DNA from: PNAI01 sp035574295
Lineage (GTDB): Bacteria > Pseudomonadota > Alphaproteobacteria > Rhizobiales > Xanthobacteraceae
Direction of reading: 5' to 3'
Assembly: GCA_035574295.1 (NCBI GenBank)
Contig: DATLYX010000066.1
Location: 33,919-97,918, forward strand
DNA length: 64,000 nt
Below, in pieces: positions 7,310-16,030 of the stretch (position 1 is its first letter; each line of letters opens with the position of its first letter). The notes under the pieces were generated by a model. That model was not told the DNA's origin, did not search any database, and was given only the letters and a program-made list of their open reading frames with translations. The translations under genes and the position numbers were made by a program.

Positions 7310-8640
7310 GCCTGTTTCCCCTCTGCCTGCCCAAGAAACGCTCTGCGCGCGAACTCGGCTGCTCCGAGCGCGCCGGTGTAGATCGACTCCGGATTGATAT
7401 TGATGGTCACGTCGCCGTAGTTCTCCTTGATGAGCTTTTTCAGCTCCCGCACCGCGGCTTCGTTCTTCGCCACCCCGCCGGTGAAGGTGAACTCGTTGGT
7501 CACGCCGCCCGAGCGCGAGATGATGGAAATCGCCCGCAGGATGATGGCGCGGTGCAGGCCGGCCAGGATGTCCTCGCGTTTTTCCCCGAGCGAGAGCCGG
7601 TCGCGCAGTTCGGCGCCGGCGAACACCGTGCAGGTTGAGTTGATGCGCGCCGGCCGGTCCGACTTCATGGCCAGCGGCCCGAGTTCGTGCAGCCCCATGT
7701 TCATCTCATCGGCGATGTAGCCGAGATAGCGGCCGCAGCCCGCGGCACATCGGTCGTTCATCTGGAAATTCTCGACGATGCCGTTGCTGTCCACCTGGAT
7801 GCCCTTGGTGTCCTGCCCGCCGATGTCGAGCACGGTGCGCGTTTTCGGATACATCATGTGCGCGCCGAGGCCGTGGCAGAGGATCTCCGAACGGATGTGC
7901 TCCTTGGAGAACGGCAGCGTCACGCGGCCGTAGCCGGTACCGACGAGATAGGCCTCCTCCAGCTCGATGGCGAGCGACCGCTCGATGATCGCCTGGATGT
8001 TTTGCGCTTCCGTCCCGAGCGTGGTCTCGGCGGCGAGCACGCGGCCGAGGGCGCGGCGGAATTTTTCGCTCAGCGCGCTGGCCGGGGGACGATTTTCGAC
8101 CTCGATGATCGACTTGTCATAGACGTTGAGCAGAAGGTCGTAAGGAAGGCCGGCAGCGCGCGCTGCATCTTCGGCCAGGTGGTGATAGCGCGAACCGGCG
8201 ATGTCGCGGAAGAAGTCGGATTTGCGCTTCGCCCCCGGCGCATAGAGCGCCGGCGCTTCGTCCCGCAGCGCGGTGAAGACGAGCGCCAGCGCGTCTTTGG
8301 TGCGCGCCTCCTTGCCGGCGAAACGTTCGCCGGAAATCTGCGCGATGCAGGTCTTTTCCAGATCGTCGAGCTGCTCCAGAAACTGCTCGAGTCGGAAGGC
8401 CCGCTCGAAATCGCCGAGAAAAGCATCGAGTCGGTCGCCGAGCCGCCCGGCATCCGACAACGCGCGTCGGAACAGCGTGAAGCGCGCGTCGATTCGCGCT
8501 TCTTCGCTCGCCACGCGGGCGGCGGTGCTGTAGTTGGAACGCGAGTTGGTGATGCCGCGACCGATCACCTCGCGGTTCTCGTCGAGCAGCACCGCTTTCG
8601 TGGTCGTCGATCCGAGGTCGATGCCGACGAAGGTCTTCAT
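7306..8640 (-). CDS. badF: Benzoyl-CoA reductase alpha/A subunit
   Basis: A 444-residue ASKHA ATPase subunit homologous to BcrA. The motif G-I-D-L-G-S-T-T-T-K is at 6-15, and a second nucleotide motif D-I-G-G-Q-D-T-K lies in the middle. Cluster-binding cysteines occur in R-C-A-A-G-C-G-R and N-S-T-C-T-V-F-A-G. The ATG at 8640 follows an AAGGAG ribosome-binding site; longer in-frame starts run into badE. It couples ATP hydrolysis to electron transfer from ferredoxin to the BadDE catalytic module in the cytoplasm. Confidence 0.95.
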   Translation of the reverse strand: MKTFVGIDLGSTTTKAVLLDENREVIGRGITNSRSNYSTAARVASEEARIDARFTLFRRALSDAGRLGDRLDAFLGDFERAFRLEQFLEQLDDLEKTCIAQISGERFAGKEARTKDALALVFTALRDEAPALYAPGAKRKSDFFRDIAGSRYHHLAEDAARAAGLPYDLLLNVYDKSIIEVENRPPASALSEKFRRALGRVLAAETTLGTEAQNIQAIIERSLAIELEEAYLVGTGYGRVTLPFSKEHIRSEILCHGLGAHMMYPKTRTVLDIGGQDTKGIQVDSNGIVENFQMNDRCAAGCGRYLGYIADEMNMGLHELGPLAMKSDRPARINSTCTVFAGAELRDRLSLGEKREDILAGLHRAIILRAISIISRSGGVTNEFTFTGGVAKNEAAVRELKKLIKENYGDVTININPESIYTGALGAAEFARRAFLGQAEGKQA

Positions 8641-8651
8641 TCTGCCTCTCC

Positions 8652-9965
8652 TTAGGCGGCCGAACGCGCGCTTGCGCGTTTCTGCTCGATCATCTGCAGG
8701 TAGCTTTCCAGCCGGTTCTTGATGTTGGCGGCCGAAAAATAGCGCGGATCGACGAGGTCGGATTCGACGAACGCGCCCGGCTTCCCGGTGCGCTTTTCCA
8801 CCTCGCGCATGATCAACAACTGCCCGGCCGAAAAGCTGTTGCAGCTCTTGATCGAATTGATCAGCAGGCCGTCCGCATCGTAGTCCTTGACGTAGTTCGA
8901 CAGCATTTCGATGCGCATCGGCAGGCTGCGGTTGGTGTAGACGCCGAGGCAATATTCGGCGAGCGTCTCGAGCGGTTTGCTGGGGTCGTGCCGGAAGCCG
9001 AAGTCGTAGACGCCGCCGACCTTGGTGTAGCTGGAGGCGACCACGACCGCGCCCTCGTCGTAGAACATCTTCCAGAACTGGCGGAAATTGGTGTAGTTCG
9101 GCGGCCCCTCGACGACGAGCCGATAGCGCTCCGGCCCCATGTCGCCGTCCGGCGTGACCGGCCCCTGGCCGTGGGCGAGCCGATCCTCCACCTCCTCGCG
9201 CAGGAATCGGTAATACTCGATCGCGTCGTCGGTGCCGCGAAACGCGCCGAAGATCGGGCCGATGTAATAGATGCCGCCGAAATAGGCGTCGATCGGCGAA
9301 GGCTTGTTTTTGGCGCTCTGCAGCACCCAGACCAGGTCTTCCTCAGCCTGCGCCGATTTCTTGAGATACTCGCGCAGCCGGTCGATGTCGAATTTCACGC
9401 CGGAAATGCGCTCTAGCTTCGGGATCACCTCTTCCTTGAGCTGCTTGACCATGTATTGGATCATGTTCGGCGTGATCTTGCCGTCGCCCATGTATGGCGT
9501 GTGCAGCATGATCGTCTCGCACTGGTACTGCTCGCGCAGCAGCTCGAACCATTTCATGAACGTGAAGCAGCCGGTGTAGGAGAGCAGGAGAACGTCCGGA
9601 TTGGGAAATTTTTTCCCGTTCGGCGCTATGTTGCCCTTGGCCATCATGCCGATGTCGGATTTCACGTAGGTGCACACGTCCTCCGAGTGGCCGATTTTCT
9701 CGGCCTCGAGCACGTAGCTGCCGCTGGTGCGCCGCAATCCGTTCTGGATGGCGTTGACCTCAGGCAGGTTGTTGACGAGGTCGAAGCACATGATCAATTC
9801 GTTGAGATTGCCGGGAACGAAGGTCGAAACCACCTTCTCTCCGGTCTCCGGCGCGTTGGTCAGACGGTCGTAGTGCGCCGCCATCATCTCCTTCTGCTTG
9901 AGCATGGAGGCGTCTTTCTTGACCTCTTTCGGCTTGACCTTCGGTGTGACGATGACGGCACTCAT
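8652..9965 (-). CDS. badE: Benzoyl-CoA reductase beta/B subunit
   Basis: A 437-residue protein of the BcrB/HgdB family. With BadD it forms the substrate-binding module in which benzoyl-CoA is reduced to cyclohexa-1,5-diene-1-carbonyl-CoA. Conserved cysteines typical of the subunit include those in Y-T-G-C-F-T-F and S-C-N-S-F-S. The start at 9965 overlaps the badD stop by four bases. Length is close to that of Thauera BcrB. Order badD-E-F-G matches R. palustris. Confidence 0.95.
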   Translation of the reverse strand: MSAVIVTPKVKPKEVKKDASMLKQKEMMAAHYDRLTNAPETGEKVVSTFVPGNLNELIMCFDLVNNLPEVNAIQNGLRRTSGSYVLEAEKIGHSEDVCTYVKSDIGMMAKGNIAPNGKKFPNPDVLLLSYTGCFTFMKWFELLREQYQCETIMLHTPYMGDGKITPNMIQYMVKQLKEEVIPKLERISGVKFDIDRLREYLKKSAQAEEDLVWVLQSAKNKPSPIDAYFGGIYYIGPIFGAFRGTDDAIEYYRFLREEVEDRLAHGQGPVTPDGDMGPERYRLVVEGPPNYTNFRQFWKMFYDEGAVVVASSYTKVGGVYDFGFRHDPSKPLETLAEYCLGVYTNRSLPMRIEMLSNYVKDYDADGLLINSIKSCNSFSAGQLLIMREVEKRTGKPGAFVESDLVDPRYFSAANIKNRLESYLQMIEQKRASARSAA

Positions 9966-11149
9966 GCGGCGCTCCACAGTTTGATCGAATCGGCGAACGT
10001 GCCGGCCTGCTCGCGGATCGGCTGCATCTGGCCCGAGTTCTCCGCGTATTTGAAAGCGATGTACGGAATGCCGGCGTCCTTGAGGACGTGTTGCAGCATC
10101 GGCCGTTCGAGCAGCGCCGGATCGCAAAAACTGGGACAGGCGAAGATGACGCCTTCGGCGCCGGTGCGCCTCACGGCGCGCACCAGATGCTGGCCCTTCT
10201 CTTTGAGGTTCGGCTCGTATTTAGCCGCCGTCGATTCCGAGTGATGCAGGAAGGCCGCTGCGAGATTTTGCAGCGGATCGCCTTCAAGGGGCACGTCGGC
10301 GGTGAGCCAGCGGGTCACCAGCAACAAATCGTCGTCGACGACATAGCAGCCGGCCAGTTCCAGCGATTTGATCAGGTTGAGCGGCGGCTGCTCGCAGAAC
10401 ACGCCGGTGAGCACGATGCGGCAGTTGTCGCGGCGCGGCCGCTCCTCGGCTTCGGCCGCCGCGAGATAGCTGCGGATCATCGCGGAATGTTCTTCGACCG
10501 GCAGTACGAGGCCGGCGCGCACGATCAGATAGACTTCCGCCGCCGGCGCCTGCCACGGCCGTTGCGCGCGGAAATCGTACAGTGCGCGCACCAGCCGCCG
10601 GTTCTCGTTGTAAAGGGCGATCGAGCGGCGCAGCTCGTCGTCGGTGATCGGTTTGCCGCGCAGGGTGGCGAGATCGTGCCGCAGCTCGGCCAGCTCGTTG
10701 ACGTAGTAGTTGCCGCCGATGTCGTCGCGGTAGTTCTGCGGTACGTCGAAATAGCGGGCATACGCCTGCGGAAACATCATCTTCCACATCCCGGACAGGT
10801 TGCGGATCACGTCGCAGATCGACGGGAACAGCATGCCGTCCACGAAATCGAGGCGCCCCGAGACGCCGAGCTCGATCGTGGAGCGCGGGATGCGGCAGAT
10901 GTAGCTCTGGTAGTAGGCGTCGCCGTGGATGACCTCGAGCTGATCGCCGCCGCCCACGATGCCGAGCGGCAGCATGTCGCCGGCATGGATGATCTCGCGC
11001 GGCACGTAGATCGGCATGTAGCCGATCACCTTGCGACCGGGGACCGCCGCCTTCCATGCGCGCGCGGTGGTGAAATGCAGATCGTCGAACAGTTGCTGGG
11101 CCTGCGCGACGATGTCTGCGGTCTTCGCTCCGTTTAACGTTGCTGCCAT
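9962..11149 (-). CDS. badD: Benzoyl-CoA reductase gamma/C subunit
   Basis: A 395-residue BcrC/HgdB-family protein, the second catalytic subunit of class I (ATP-dependent) benzoyl-CoA reductase. It contains the family features near the N-terminus (K-V-I-G-Y-M-P-I-Y-V-P-R-E) and cysteines at Y-I-C-R-I-P, S-I-C-D-V and A-C-P-S-F-C-D. The first 15 bp overlap the end of dch, so translation is probably coupled. The presence of all four subunits in order supports a functional enzyme. Confidence 0.95.
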   Translation of the reverse strand: MAATLNGAKTADIVAQAQQLFDDLHFTTARAWKAAVPGRKVIGYMPIYVPREIIHAGDMLPLGIVGGGDQLEVIHGDAYYQSYICRIPRSTIELGVSGRLDFVDGMLFPSICDVIRNLSGMWKMMFPQAYARYFDVPQNYRDDIGGNYYVNELAELRHDLATLRGKPITDDELRRSIALYNENRRLVRALYDFRAQRPWQAPAAEVYLIVRAGLVLPVEEHSAMIRSYLAAAEAEERPRRDNCRIVLTGVFCEQPPLNLIKSLELAGCYVVDDDLLLVTRWLTADVPLEGDPLQNLAAAFLHHSESTAAKYEPNLKEKGQHLVRAVRRTGAEGVIFACPSFCDPALLERPMLQHVLKDAGIPYIAFKYAENSGQMQPIREQAGTFADSIKLWSAA

Positions 11150-11901
11150 TGTGCCGCTCGCTTCTCCAGGAAGGCGTTGAGGCCTTCCACGGCGTCATGG
11201 GTCGCCATCAGTTCGTCGAGATAGATGCGCTCCACCCGTTCGATCTTGGCTCGAACGCGGGCGCAGTAATCGAGCCGCGCCGCCCGCACGGCATGGCGCA
11301 GCGAGGATGCGCTTTTTGGCTTCAGATGCTCCTCGAAATAGGCCAGCGCGGCCCGCTCCGGTTCGGCGGCCGCTTCGCGCGCCAAGCCCATGGTCACGGC
11401 CTCGCTGCCGGTGATGCCGCGGCCGGACAACAAGAGATCGATCGCGCGCGCCGGGCCGATAAGCTCCGGCAACAGGCAGGAGGCCGCCGGCGCGAACACC
11501 CCGAGCTTCATTTCCGGCTGCGCCAGATGGGCATCCGGCGTCACAAACAGCAAATGGCCGGCCATGGCCACCTCAAGACCGCCCCCGAGGCAATGTCCGC
11601 GCACCGCCACCAGGATCGGAATCGGCGATTCGACCATGCGGAGGATCAGCCGATGCAGCGAACGCAGCATGGCTTCGCACCGATCCGGCAGATGCTCCTC
11701 CACGCTCGCGCCGAAACTGAAATGCGGTCCTTCCGCATCGAGCAGCACCGCCGCGATCTCATCGTTGCGAAGATGCTTGGCGAATGCGGCATCGAGCGCC
11801 GCGATCATCTCGGCATCGATGAGATTGGCCTTCGGCCTGTTCAGACGCAGGCGCAGCAGGCGGCCTTCAGCCTCGAACCAGTCTTTCAGCGGCGAGGTCA
11901 T
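11134..11901 (-). CDS. dch: Cyclohexa-1,5-diene-1-carbonyl-CoA hydratase
   Basis: A 255-residue crotonase-fold protein. The oxyanion-hole segments F-S-F-G-A-S and H-C-L-G-G-G-L-E are visible at about 60-65 and 103-110. In the Thauera-type pathway Dch adds water to the dienoyl-CoA made by benzoyl-CoA reductase, giving 6-hydroxycyclohex-1-ene-1-carbonyl-CoA. The start at 11901 overlaps the oah stop (ATGA), and the end overlaps badD. Close coupling with had and oah makes this assignment much likelier than a general enoyl-CoA hydratase. Confidence 0.9.
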   Translation of the reverse strand: MTSPLKDWFEAEGRLLRLRLNRPKANLIDAEMIAALDAAFAKHLRNDEIAAVLLDAEGPHFSFGASVEEHLPDRCEAMLRSLHRLILRMVESPIPILVAVRGHCLGGGLEVAMAGHLLFVTPDAHLAQPEMKLGVFAPAASCLLPELIGPARAIDLLLSGRGITGSEAVTMGLAREAAAEPERAALAYFEEHLKPKSASSLRHAVRAARLDYCARVRAKIERVERIYLDELMATHDAVEGLNAFLEKRAAQWQQR

Positions 11902-13046
11902 GGCTTGCGCGCTCGCGGTTGGATGCTCTCGGTCAGTGCGTCGGACCACGGCGTGTTGGCGGCGAGCGCCCGGCGCAGCGCCACAAAATCCACTTCGCGG
12001 CCGGTCTCGCGCGTGCCTTCGTTGAAGGCGCGGAACCCGGCGCGGGCTTCGGTCATCATGTTGAGCGCAAGCCAGGCGCGGGCGTTCTCCTTATTGCGGT
12101 TCCAGGCGTCGAGTTTCGGCTTGCGCAGCTCCTCGATCGTCTTGGTGGTGCAATCGGGGAAGGTGTAGAGCAGCTTCGTGCACAGCGCCTCCACCTTTTC
12201 GTCGAGAAGGCTGAGATCGACGGTGCCGCGCTGCATCAGCTCTTGCCCGGCCTTCAGCGCCTCGCCGGTCTTCGGTTTGCCGAAGACGATGCGGCCGTAG
12301 TCGTCGGTCAGGCGCGCGGTTTCGACCAGCGGATTGGGGAAGAATTTTCCGTCGACTTTGAGCGCCGGCACGATGTCGGTGAGCATGCCCATGAAATAGG
12401 CCTCATGCGCCGAGAACGGCTCGCATAGCACGCACGCCGCCATGGCGCGCTCGGCGCCGACCATCACCGGCAGGAAATCGGTGGCGCCGCCGATCGGGGC
12501 CGAACCGTGCTTGGGTCCCGCCTGCCCGAAGCGGGCGAGGTCCTGCGCCACCGAGAAATCGCAGGCCATGCCGATTTCCTGCCCGCCGCCGATGCGCATG
12601 CCGTTCACCCGGCAGATCACTGGCTTGTCGCAGGTGAGAATGGCCGACACCATGTCGTTGAACAGGCGCATGTAGCCGCGATATTCCTGCGGATTGCCGG
12701 CGTAATATTCGGCGTATTCCTTGGTGTTCCCGCCGGTGCAAAACGCCTTGTCGCCGGCCCCGGTGAACACGACGGCCACCACATCGCGCGCCGCGCTGGC
12801 GGCGCGGAACGCCAAGATCACGGCTTTCACCATGTCGGTGGTGTAGGAATTGAATTGCGCCGGGTTGTCGAGCGTGATCCAGGCATTGTACAGGCCGCTC
12901 ACCGGCTTGCCGTCGTGGCCTTTGACCGGACGTTTCTCGTAACGCACGCCCTTGCTGAGACCGAGCCGCACATTCTCTGTCACAAGCTCATGGTCCTTGA
13001 TCTCGTGTCCGCCTGTTGCGACGCTGCGAACGGCCTCGGCATTCAT
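11898..13046 (-). CDS. oah: 6-Oxocyclohex-1-ene-1-carbonyl-CoA hydrolase (ring-opening)
   Basis: A 382-residue member of the BamA/Oah crotonase subfamily, longer than ordinary crotonases as is usual for this enzyme. Visible features are F-N-S-Y-T-T-D-M-V-K, the oxyanion segment F-C-T-G-G-N-T-K-E-Y, and R-I-G-G-G-Q-E-I-G-M. It hydrolyses the cyclic oxo-enoyl-CoA to 3-hydroxypimelyl-CoA. The ATG at 13046 has a GAGGAG ribosome-binding site 9 bp upstream; an in-frame GTG at 13061 overlapping the had stop is the alternative. The gene family is used as a marker of anaerobic aromatic degradation. Confidence 0.95.
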   Translation of the reverse strand: MNAEAVRSVATGGHEIKDHELVTENVRLGLSKGVRYEKRPVKGHDGKPVSGLYNAWITLDNPAQFNSYTTDMVKAVILAFRAASAARDVVAVVFTGAGDKAFCTGGNTKEYAEYYAGNPQEYRGYMRLFNDMVSAILTCDKPVICRVNGMRIGGGQEIGMACDFSVAQDLARFGQAGPKHGSAPIGGATDFLPVMVGAERAMAACVLCEPFSAHEAYFMGMLTDIVPALKVDGKFFPNPLVETARLTDDYGRIVFGKPKTGEALKAGQELMQRGTVDLSLLDEKVEALCTKLLYTFPDCTTKTIEELRKPKLDAWNRNKENARAWLALNMMTEARAGFRAFNEGTRETGREVDFVALRRALAANTPWSDALTESIQPRARKP

Positions 13047-13057
13047 GATGCTGCTCC

Positions 13058-14143
13058 TCACGAATCGGGAACGAGAACGGCCCTGCGCTTGAGCGTGCCG
13101 GCGTGTGCCGCCTCGAAAACCTGGTTGATGGCGCTCAGCGGAAGTTTTTCGACGAACGGCGCCACCTTGACGCGACCGCTGAGCACAAGCTCAAGCGCCT
13201 GCGGATAGAGCTCGGGCGGACAACCCCAATTGCCGAGCGCGCGCGCATGGAAAGCCATCAGGTTCGAGAGCCGGATTTCCACCTTGTCCATGGTGAAGCC
13301 GACGACGGCCAGCGTTCCGCCGTGATTGAGCAGGCTGAACGCAGTCTCTTGGCCCGGCCGCGTGCCGGAGCATTCGAAAATGATCCACTCGGTCTGTCGC
13401 AACCCGCGCTCTTTGGCGAAAGTCTGCAATGCGCTTTTGAGGTCGCGCGGCGCCATCGCCCGCGCGTTCAATGTGAATGCTGCGCCCGCATCCTTGACGG
13501 CGGCGAGCTTGTCGTCGTTGATGTCGAGGGCAGCAACCGTTGCGCCGAAGGCCGCGGCAATCTGCGCCGCATAGCTGCCGACGCCGCCGACGCCGTTGAC
13601 GATCACGAAATCGCCAGGGGCGACCTGCGCCTGAACCACGGCCTGGTAGGGCGTGGTCACGGCATCGGCGATGACCGACAGATCGGCCAGATCGACGCCG
13701 ATAGCAGCCAATCTGCGTTCGTCGACCTCGCACAGGCCGCGCGCCGGCACGACGATGTGGGTGGCGAATCCGCCGTGAATGTCGTTGCCGGGCATTTTCT
13801 GATTGGGGCAGATCGTCGCCTTGCCGCGCCGGCACAGGTCGCATGAGCCGCAAGGGATGACCGCCGGCACGATGACCGCCCGATTGAGCCAGCGTGTCGC
13901 ATTGGCCCCGGCGGCGATGACGTGGCCGCTGATCTCGTGGCCGAGCGTCAGCGGCAGCTCGTGCTTGGTGCGCACCCCGTCGTAGTAGTAGCCGAGATCG
14001 GTATGGCAGACGCCGCAGCCGGCGATTTCCACCAGCACTTCGTCCGGCCCCGGGGACAGCCTGTCGCAGCGCATCGCGACGAGCGGCGCGCCCTTGCCGG
14101 TCATCACCCAACGCACGAATTGCGGTACGGCCGGTTTCACCAT
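13058..14143 (-). CDS. had: 6-Hydroxycyclohex-1-ene-1-carbonyl-CoA dehydrogenase
   Basis: A 361-residue zinc-dependent medium-chain alcohol dehydrogenase. Catalytic-zinc residues lie in G-C-G-V-C-H-T-D and G-H-E-I-S-G-H; the structural zinc motif is C-G-S-C-D-L-C-R-x5-C. The NAD-binding glycine motif is N-G-V-G-G-V-G-S. It oxidises the alcohol made by Dch to the 6-oxo compound. It is the first gene of the 11-gene operon; the start lies 70 bp from an FNR box shared with divergent korA. A possible start 30 bp upstream was not chosen because GAGG precedes the ATG at 14143. Confidence 0.92.
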   Translation of the reverse strand: MVKPAVPQFVRWVMTGKGAPLVAMRCDRLSPGPDEVLVEIAGCGVCHTDLGYYYDGVRTKHELPLTLGHEISGHVIAAGANATRWLNRAVIVPAVIPCGSCDLCRRGKATICPNQKMPGNDIHGGFATHIVVPARGLCEVDERRLAAIGVDLADLSVIADAVTTPYQAVVQAQVAPGDFVIVNGVGGVGSYAAQIAAAFGATVAALDINDDKLAAVKDAGAAFTLNARAMAPRDLKSALQTFAKERGLRQTEWIIFECSGTRPGQETAFSLLNHGGTLAVVGFTMDKVEIRLSNLMAFHARALGNWGCPPELYPQALELVLSGRVKVAPFVEKLPLSAINQVFEAAHAGTLKRRAVLVPDS

Positions 14144-14212
14144 CGGTTGCCTCGCGGCGCCAACACGGGCCATTTGTGTGCGGTAACTTCCGGCTGCCGT
14201 TTCCCGCCCGCC

Positions 14213-14226
14213 TTGATCTAAAGCAA
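14213..14226. promoter_or_regulatory. FNR-type box (TTGAT CTAA AGCAA) in the divergent had / korA promoter
   Basis: Nine of ten consensus positions match. The centre is 76 bp from the had start and 86 bp from the korA start, so one site could serve both directions at -41.5 (starts near 14178 and 14261). This resembles the AadR-dependent badD promoter of R. palustris. Confidence 0.65.
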
Positions 14227-14245
14227 GGAAATCCGAAAAAATCGC

Positions 14246-14261
14246 ATTGTAGTACTGAAAT
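14246..14261. promoter_or_regulatory. Candidate Rrf2 (BadM-like) operator B
   Basis: ATTGTAGTACTGAAAT, an imperfect palindrome on GTAC sharing 12 of 16 positions with the element at 2984-2999. If the FNR box at 14213 acts at -41.5, this element covers the -10 region and start of the korA promoter, the expected place for a repressor. Confidence 0.42.
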
Positions 14262-14305
14262 ACGCCTTGCGGCCTGTGCGTCGGCCCGGAACAAAGGGGG
14301 CGAGC

Positions 14306-16030
14306 GTGGCAAATTCTCGAAGCATTTCAGTGGCTTTTGTGGGAAGCGGCGGGGCCGGGGCGCTGACCACAGGAACTTTCCTGCTGGAAGCAGCCGGAGC
14401 AGGGGGGTGGTACGGCCTCTTGACCCGCACGGTCGGAGCCCAGATTCGCGGCGGCGAGGCAGTGTCGGTGGTGCGGCTGGCCGCCGCACCCGTCGAATGC
14501 ATGGCCGAAAAAATCGACCTTCTGATCGGTATCGATTGGCATAACGCCCAGCGCCTCGGCGAGGAGATCGCGGTCGGCTCGCAAAGCCTGGTTATCGGCG
14601 ACCCGCGCGGCGGCGACCCGCCGTCGAATATCGCTGCGTCGGGCGCCCGCGTCGCCCAGGTTCCCTTGAAAGACATGGCCAAGACCATTCCGGAAGGCCG
14701 CCCCAACATGATCGCGTTGGGCATTGCCGCAGGCCTTCTGGGCTTCCCTCGCGATGTCGTCGCCAAGTCGATCGAGCAGCGCTTGGCGGAAAAAGGCGCA
14801 GCCGCAGTTGAAGCGAGCCGTGCCGCCCTGGCATTGGGCTTCGACACAGCGACAAGCTTGGATTTTCCCTTCCGCCTACCGCCGCCGGTACAAAGTACCG
14901 CGCGGCGCTGGCTTGTCTCGGGCAACGAGGCCACGGCGCTCGGCGCGATCCGCGGCGGCATCCGGTTCGCCGCGGCCTATCCCATCACGCCGGCGACGGA
15001 GGTGCTCGAATGGCTGGCGCCCAACCTGACCAAGGTCGGCGGCGTGCTCTTGCAGGCCGAGGATGAGCTCGCGGCCATCAACATGATCATCGGCGCCTCG
15101 TTCGGCGGCACTCCCGCCATGACGGCGACCTCCGGCCCCGGTCTGTCGTTGATGGTCGAGTCGCTCGGGCTCGCGACCGCCGCGGAGATTCCGATCGTCA
15201 TCGTGGACGTGATGCGCGCAGGCCCGTCGACCGGAATTCCCACCAAATCGGAACAGGCAGACCTCAACATCGCCGTCTATGGCTGTCACGGCGATGCGCC
15301 GCATCTGGTGCTGGCGCCGCAATCGGTGGCTGATTGTCTGTTCACCACCCAATGGGCCACCTATCTTGCCGAAGCGCTGCAGTCGCCGGCCATCGTGTTG
15401 TCGGATCAATTCATCGGGCAGGCACGCGCCGCCATCGAACGGCCCGCCGATGTCGCCTTTATCGGGCAACGCTTGAAAGCATCTGCCGTCGAGCAGCCGT
15501 ACAAACGCTATGCGCTGGTCGGCGGCGGCGTATCGCCGATGGCGATCCCCGGCATGCGCGGCGCCCAATACACCGCCGAAGGCCTGACCCACACCGAACG
15601 CGGCATTCCGACGGGCGGCGCGGCCGACCATCAGAATCAGCTCAATAAGCGGCGCCACAAGCTCGACGCTTTCAACTACGGGGATCATTGGGCCACGGTG
15701 GAGGGAAGCGGCGACTTGGCCGTGGTGACTTGGGGCTCGCTCACCGGCGCCGCCCGCGAAGCCATCGGCCGGCTCCGCGATGATGGAATTGACGCTGCGT
15801 TGATTGCCCCGCGCCTGCTAGCGCCGGTGCAACCCGACCGATTTGCCGCTGTCCTCGCAGGCAAGGAGCGCGTGCTTGTCGTCGAACAGACGCACGGCGC
15901 GCAATTCTATCATTACCTGCGCGCCCACTACGACCTTCCGGCCAACGTGCGCGTGCTCAACCGGCCGGGGCCATCCCCCATCCGGCCGAACGAAATCCAT
16001 CGCGCCATCACCGAGTGGAGGAAACAATGA
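14306..16030 (+). CDS. korA: 2-Oxoacid (2-oxoglutarate):ferredoxin oxidoreductase, fused gamma-alpha subunit
   Basis: A 574-residue protein with an N-terminal gamma domain (about 1-190; V-G-S-G-G-A-G, and G-A-Q-I-R-G-G-E) fused to the alpha domain, which has the Y-P-I-T-P motif around residue 228. In Thauera, KorAB in the benzoate cluster oxidises 2-oxoglutarate to succinyl-CoA and regenerates reduced ferredoxin for benzoyl-CoA reductase. The GTG at 14306 follows AAAGGGGG; a TTG at 14267 lies in promoter sequence and was rejected. Substrate choice (2-oxoglutarate versus another oxoacid such as phenylglyoxylate) cannot be settled from sequence. Confidence 0.88.
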   Translation: MANSRSISVAFVGSGGAGALTTGTFLLEAAGAGGWYGLLTRTVGAQIRGGEAVSVVRLAAAPVECMAEKIDLLIGIDWHNAQRLGEEIAVGSQSLVIGDPRGGDPPSNIAASGARVAQVPLKDMAKTIPEGRPNMIALGIAAGLLGFPRDVVAKSIEQRLAEKGAAAVEASRAALALGFDTATSLDFPFRLPPPVQSTARRWLVSGNEATALGAIRGGIRFAAAYPITPATEVLEWLAPNLTKVGGVLLQAEDELAAINMIIGASFGGTPAMTATSGPGLSLMVESLGLATAAEIPIVIVDVMRAGPSTGIPTKSEQADLNIAVYGCHGDAPHLVLAPQSVADCLFTTQWATYLAEALQSPAIVLSDQFIGQARAAIERPADVAFIGQRLKASAVEQPYKRYALVGGGVSPMAIPGMRGAQYTAEGLTHTERGIPTGGAADHQNQLNKRRHKLDAFNYGDHWATVEGSGDLAVVTWGSLTGAAREAIGRLRDDGIDAALIAPRLLAPVQPDRFAAVLAGKERVLVVEQTHGAQFYHYLRAHYDLPANVRVLNRPGPSPIRPNEIHRAITEWRKQ

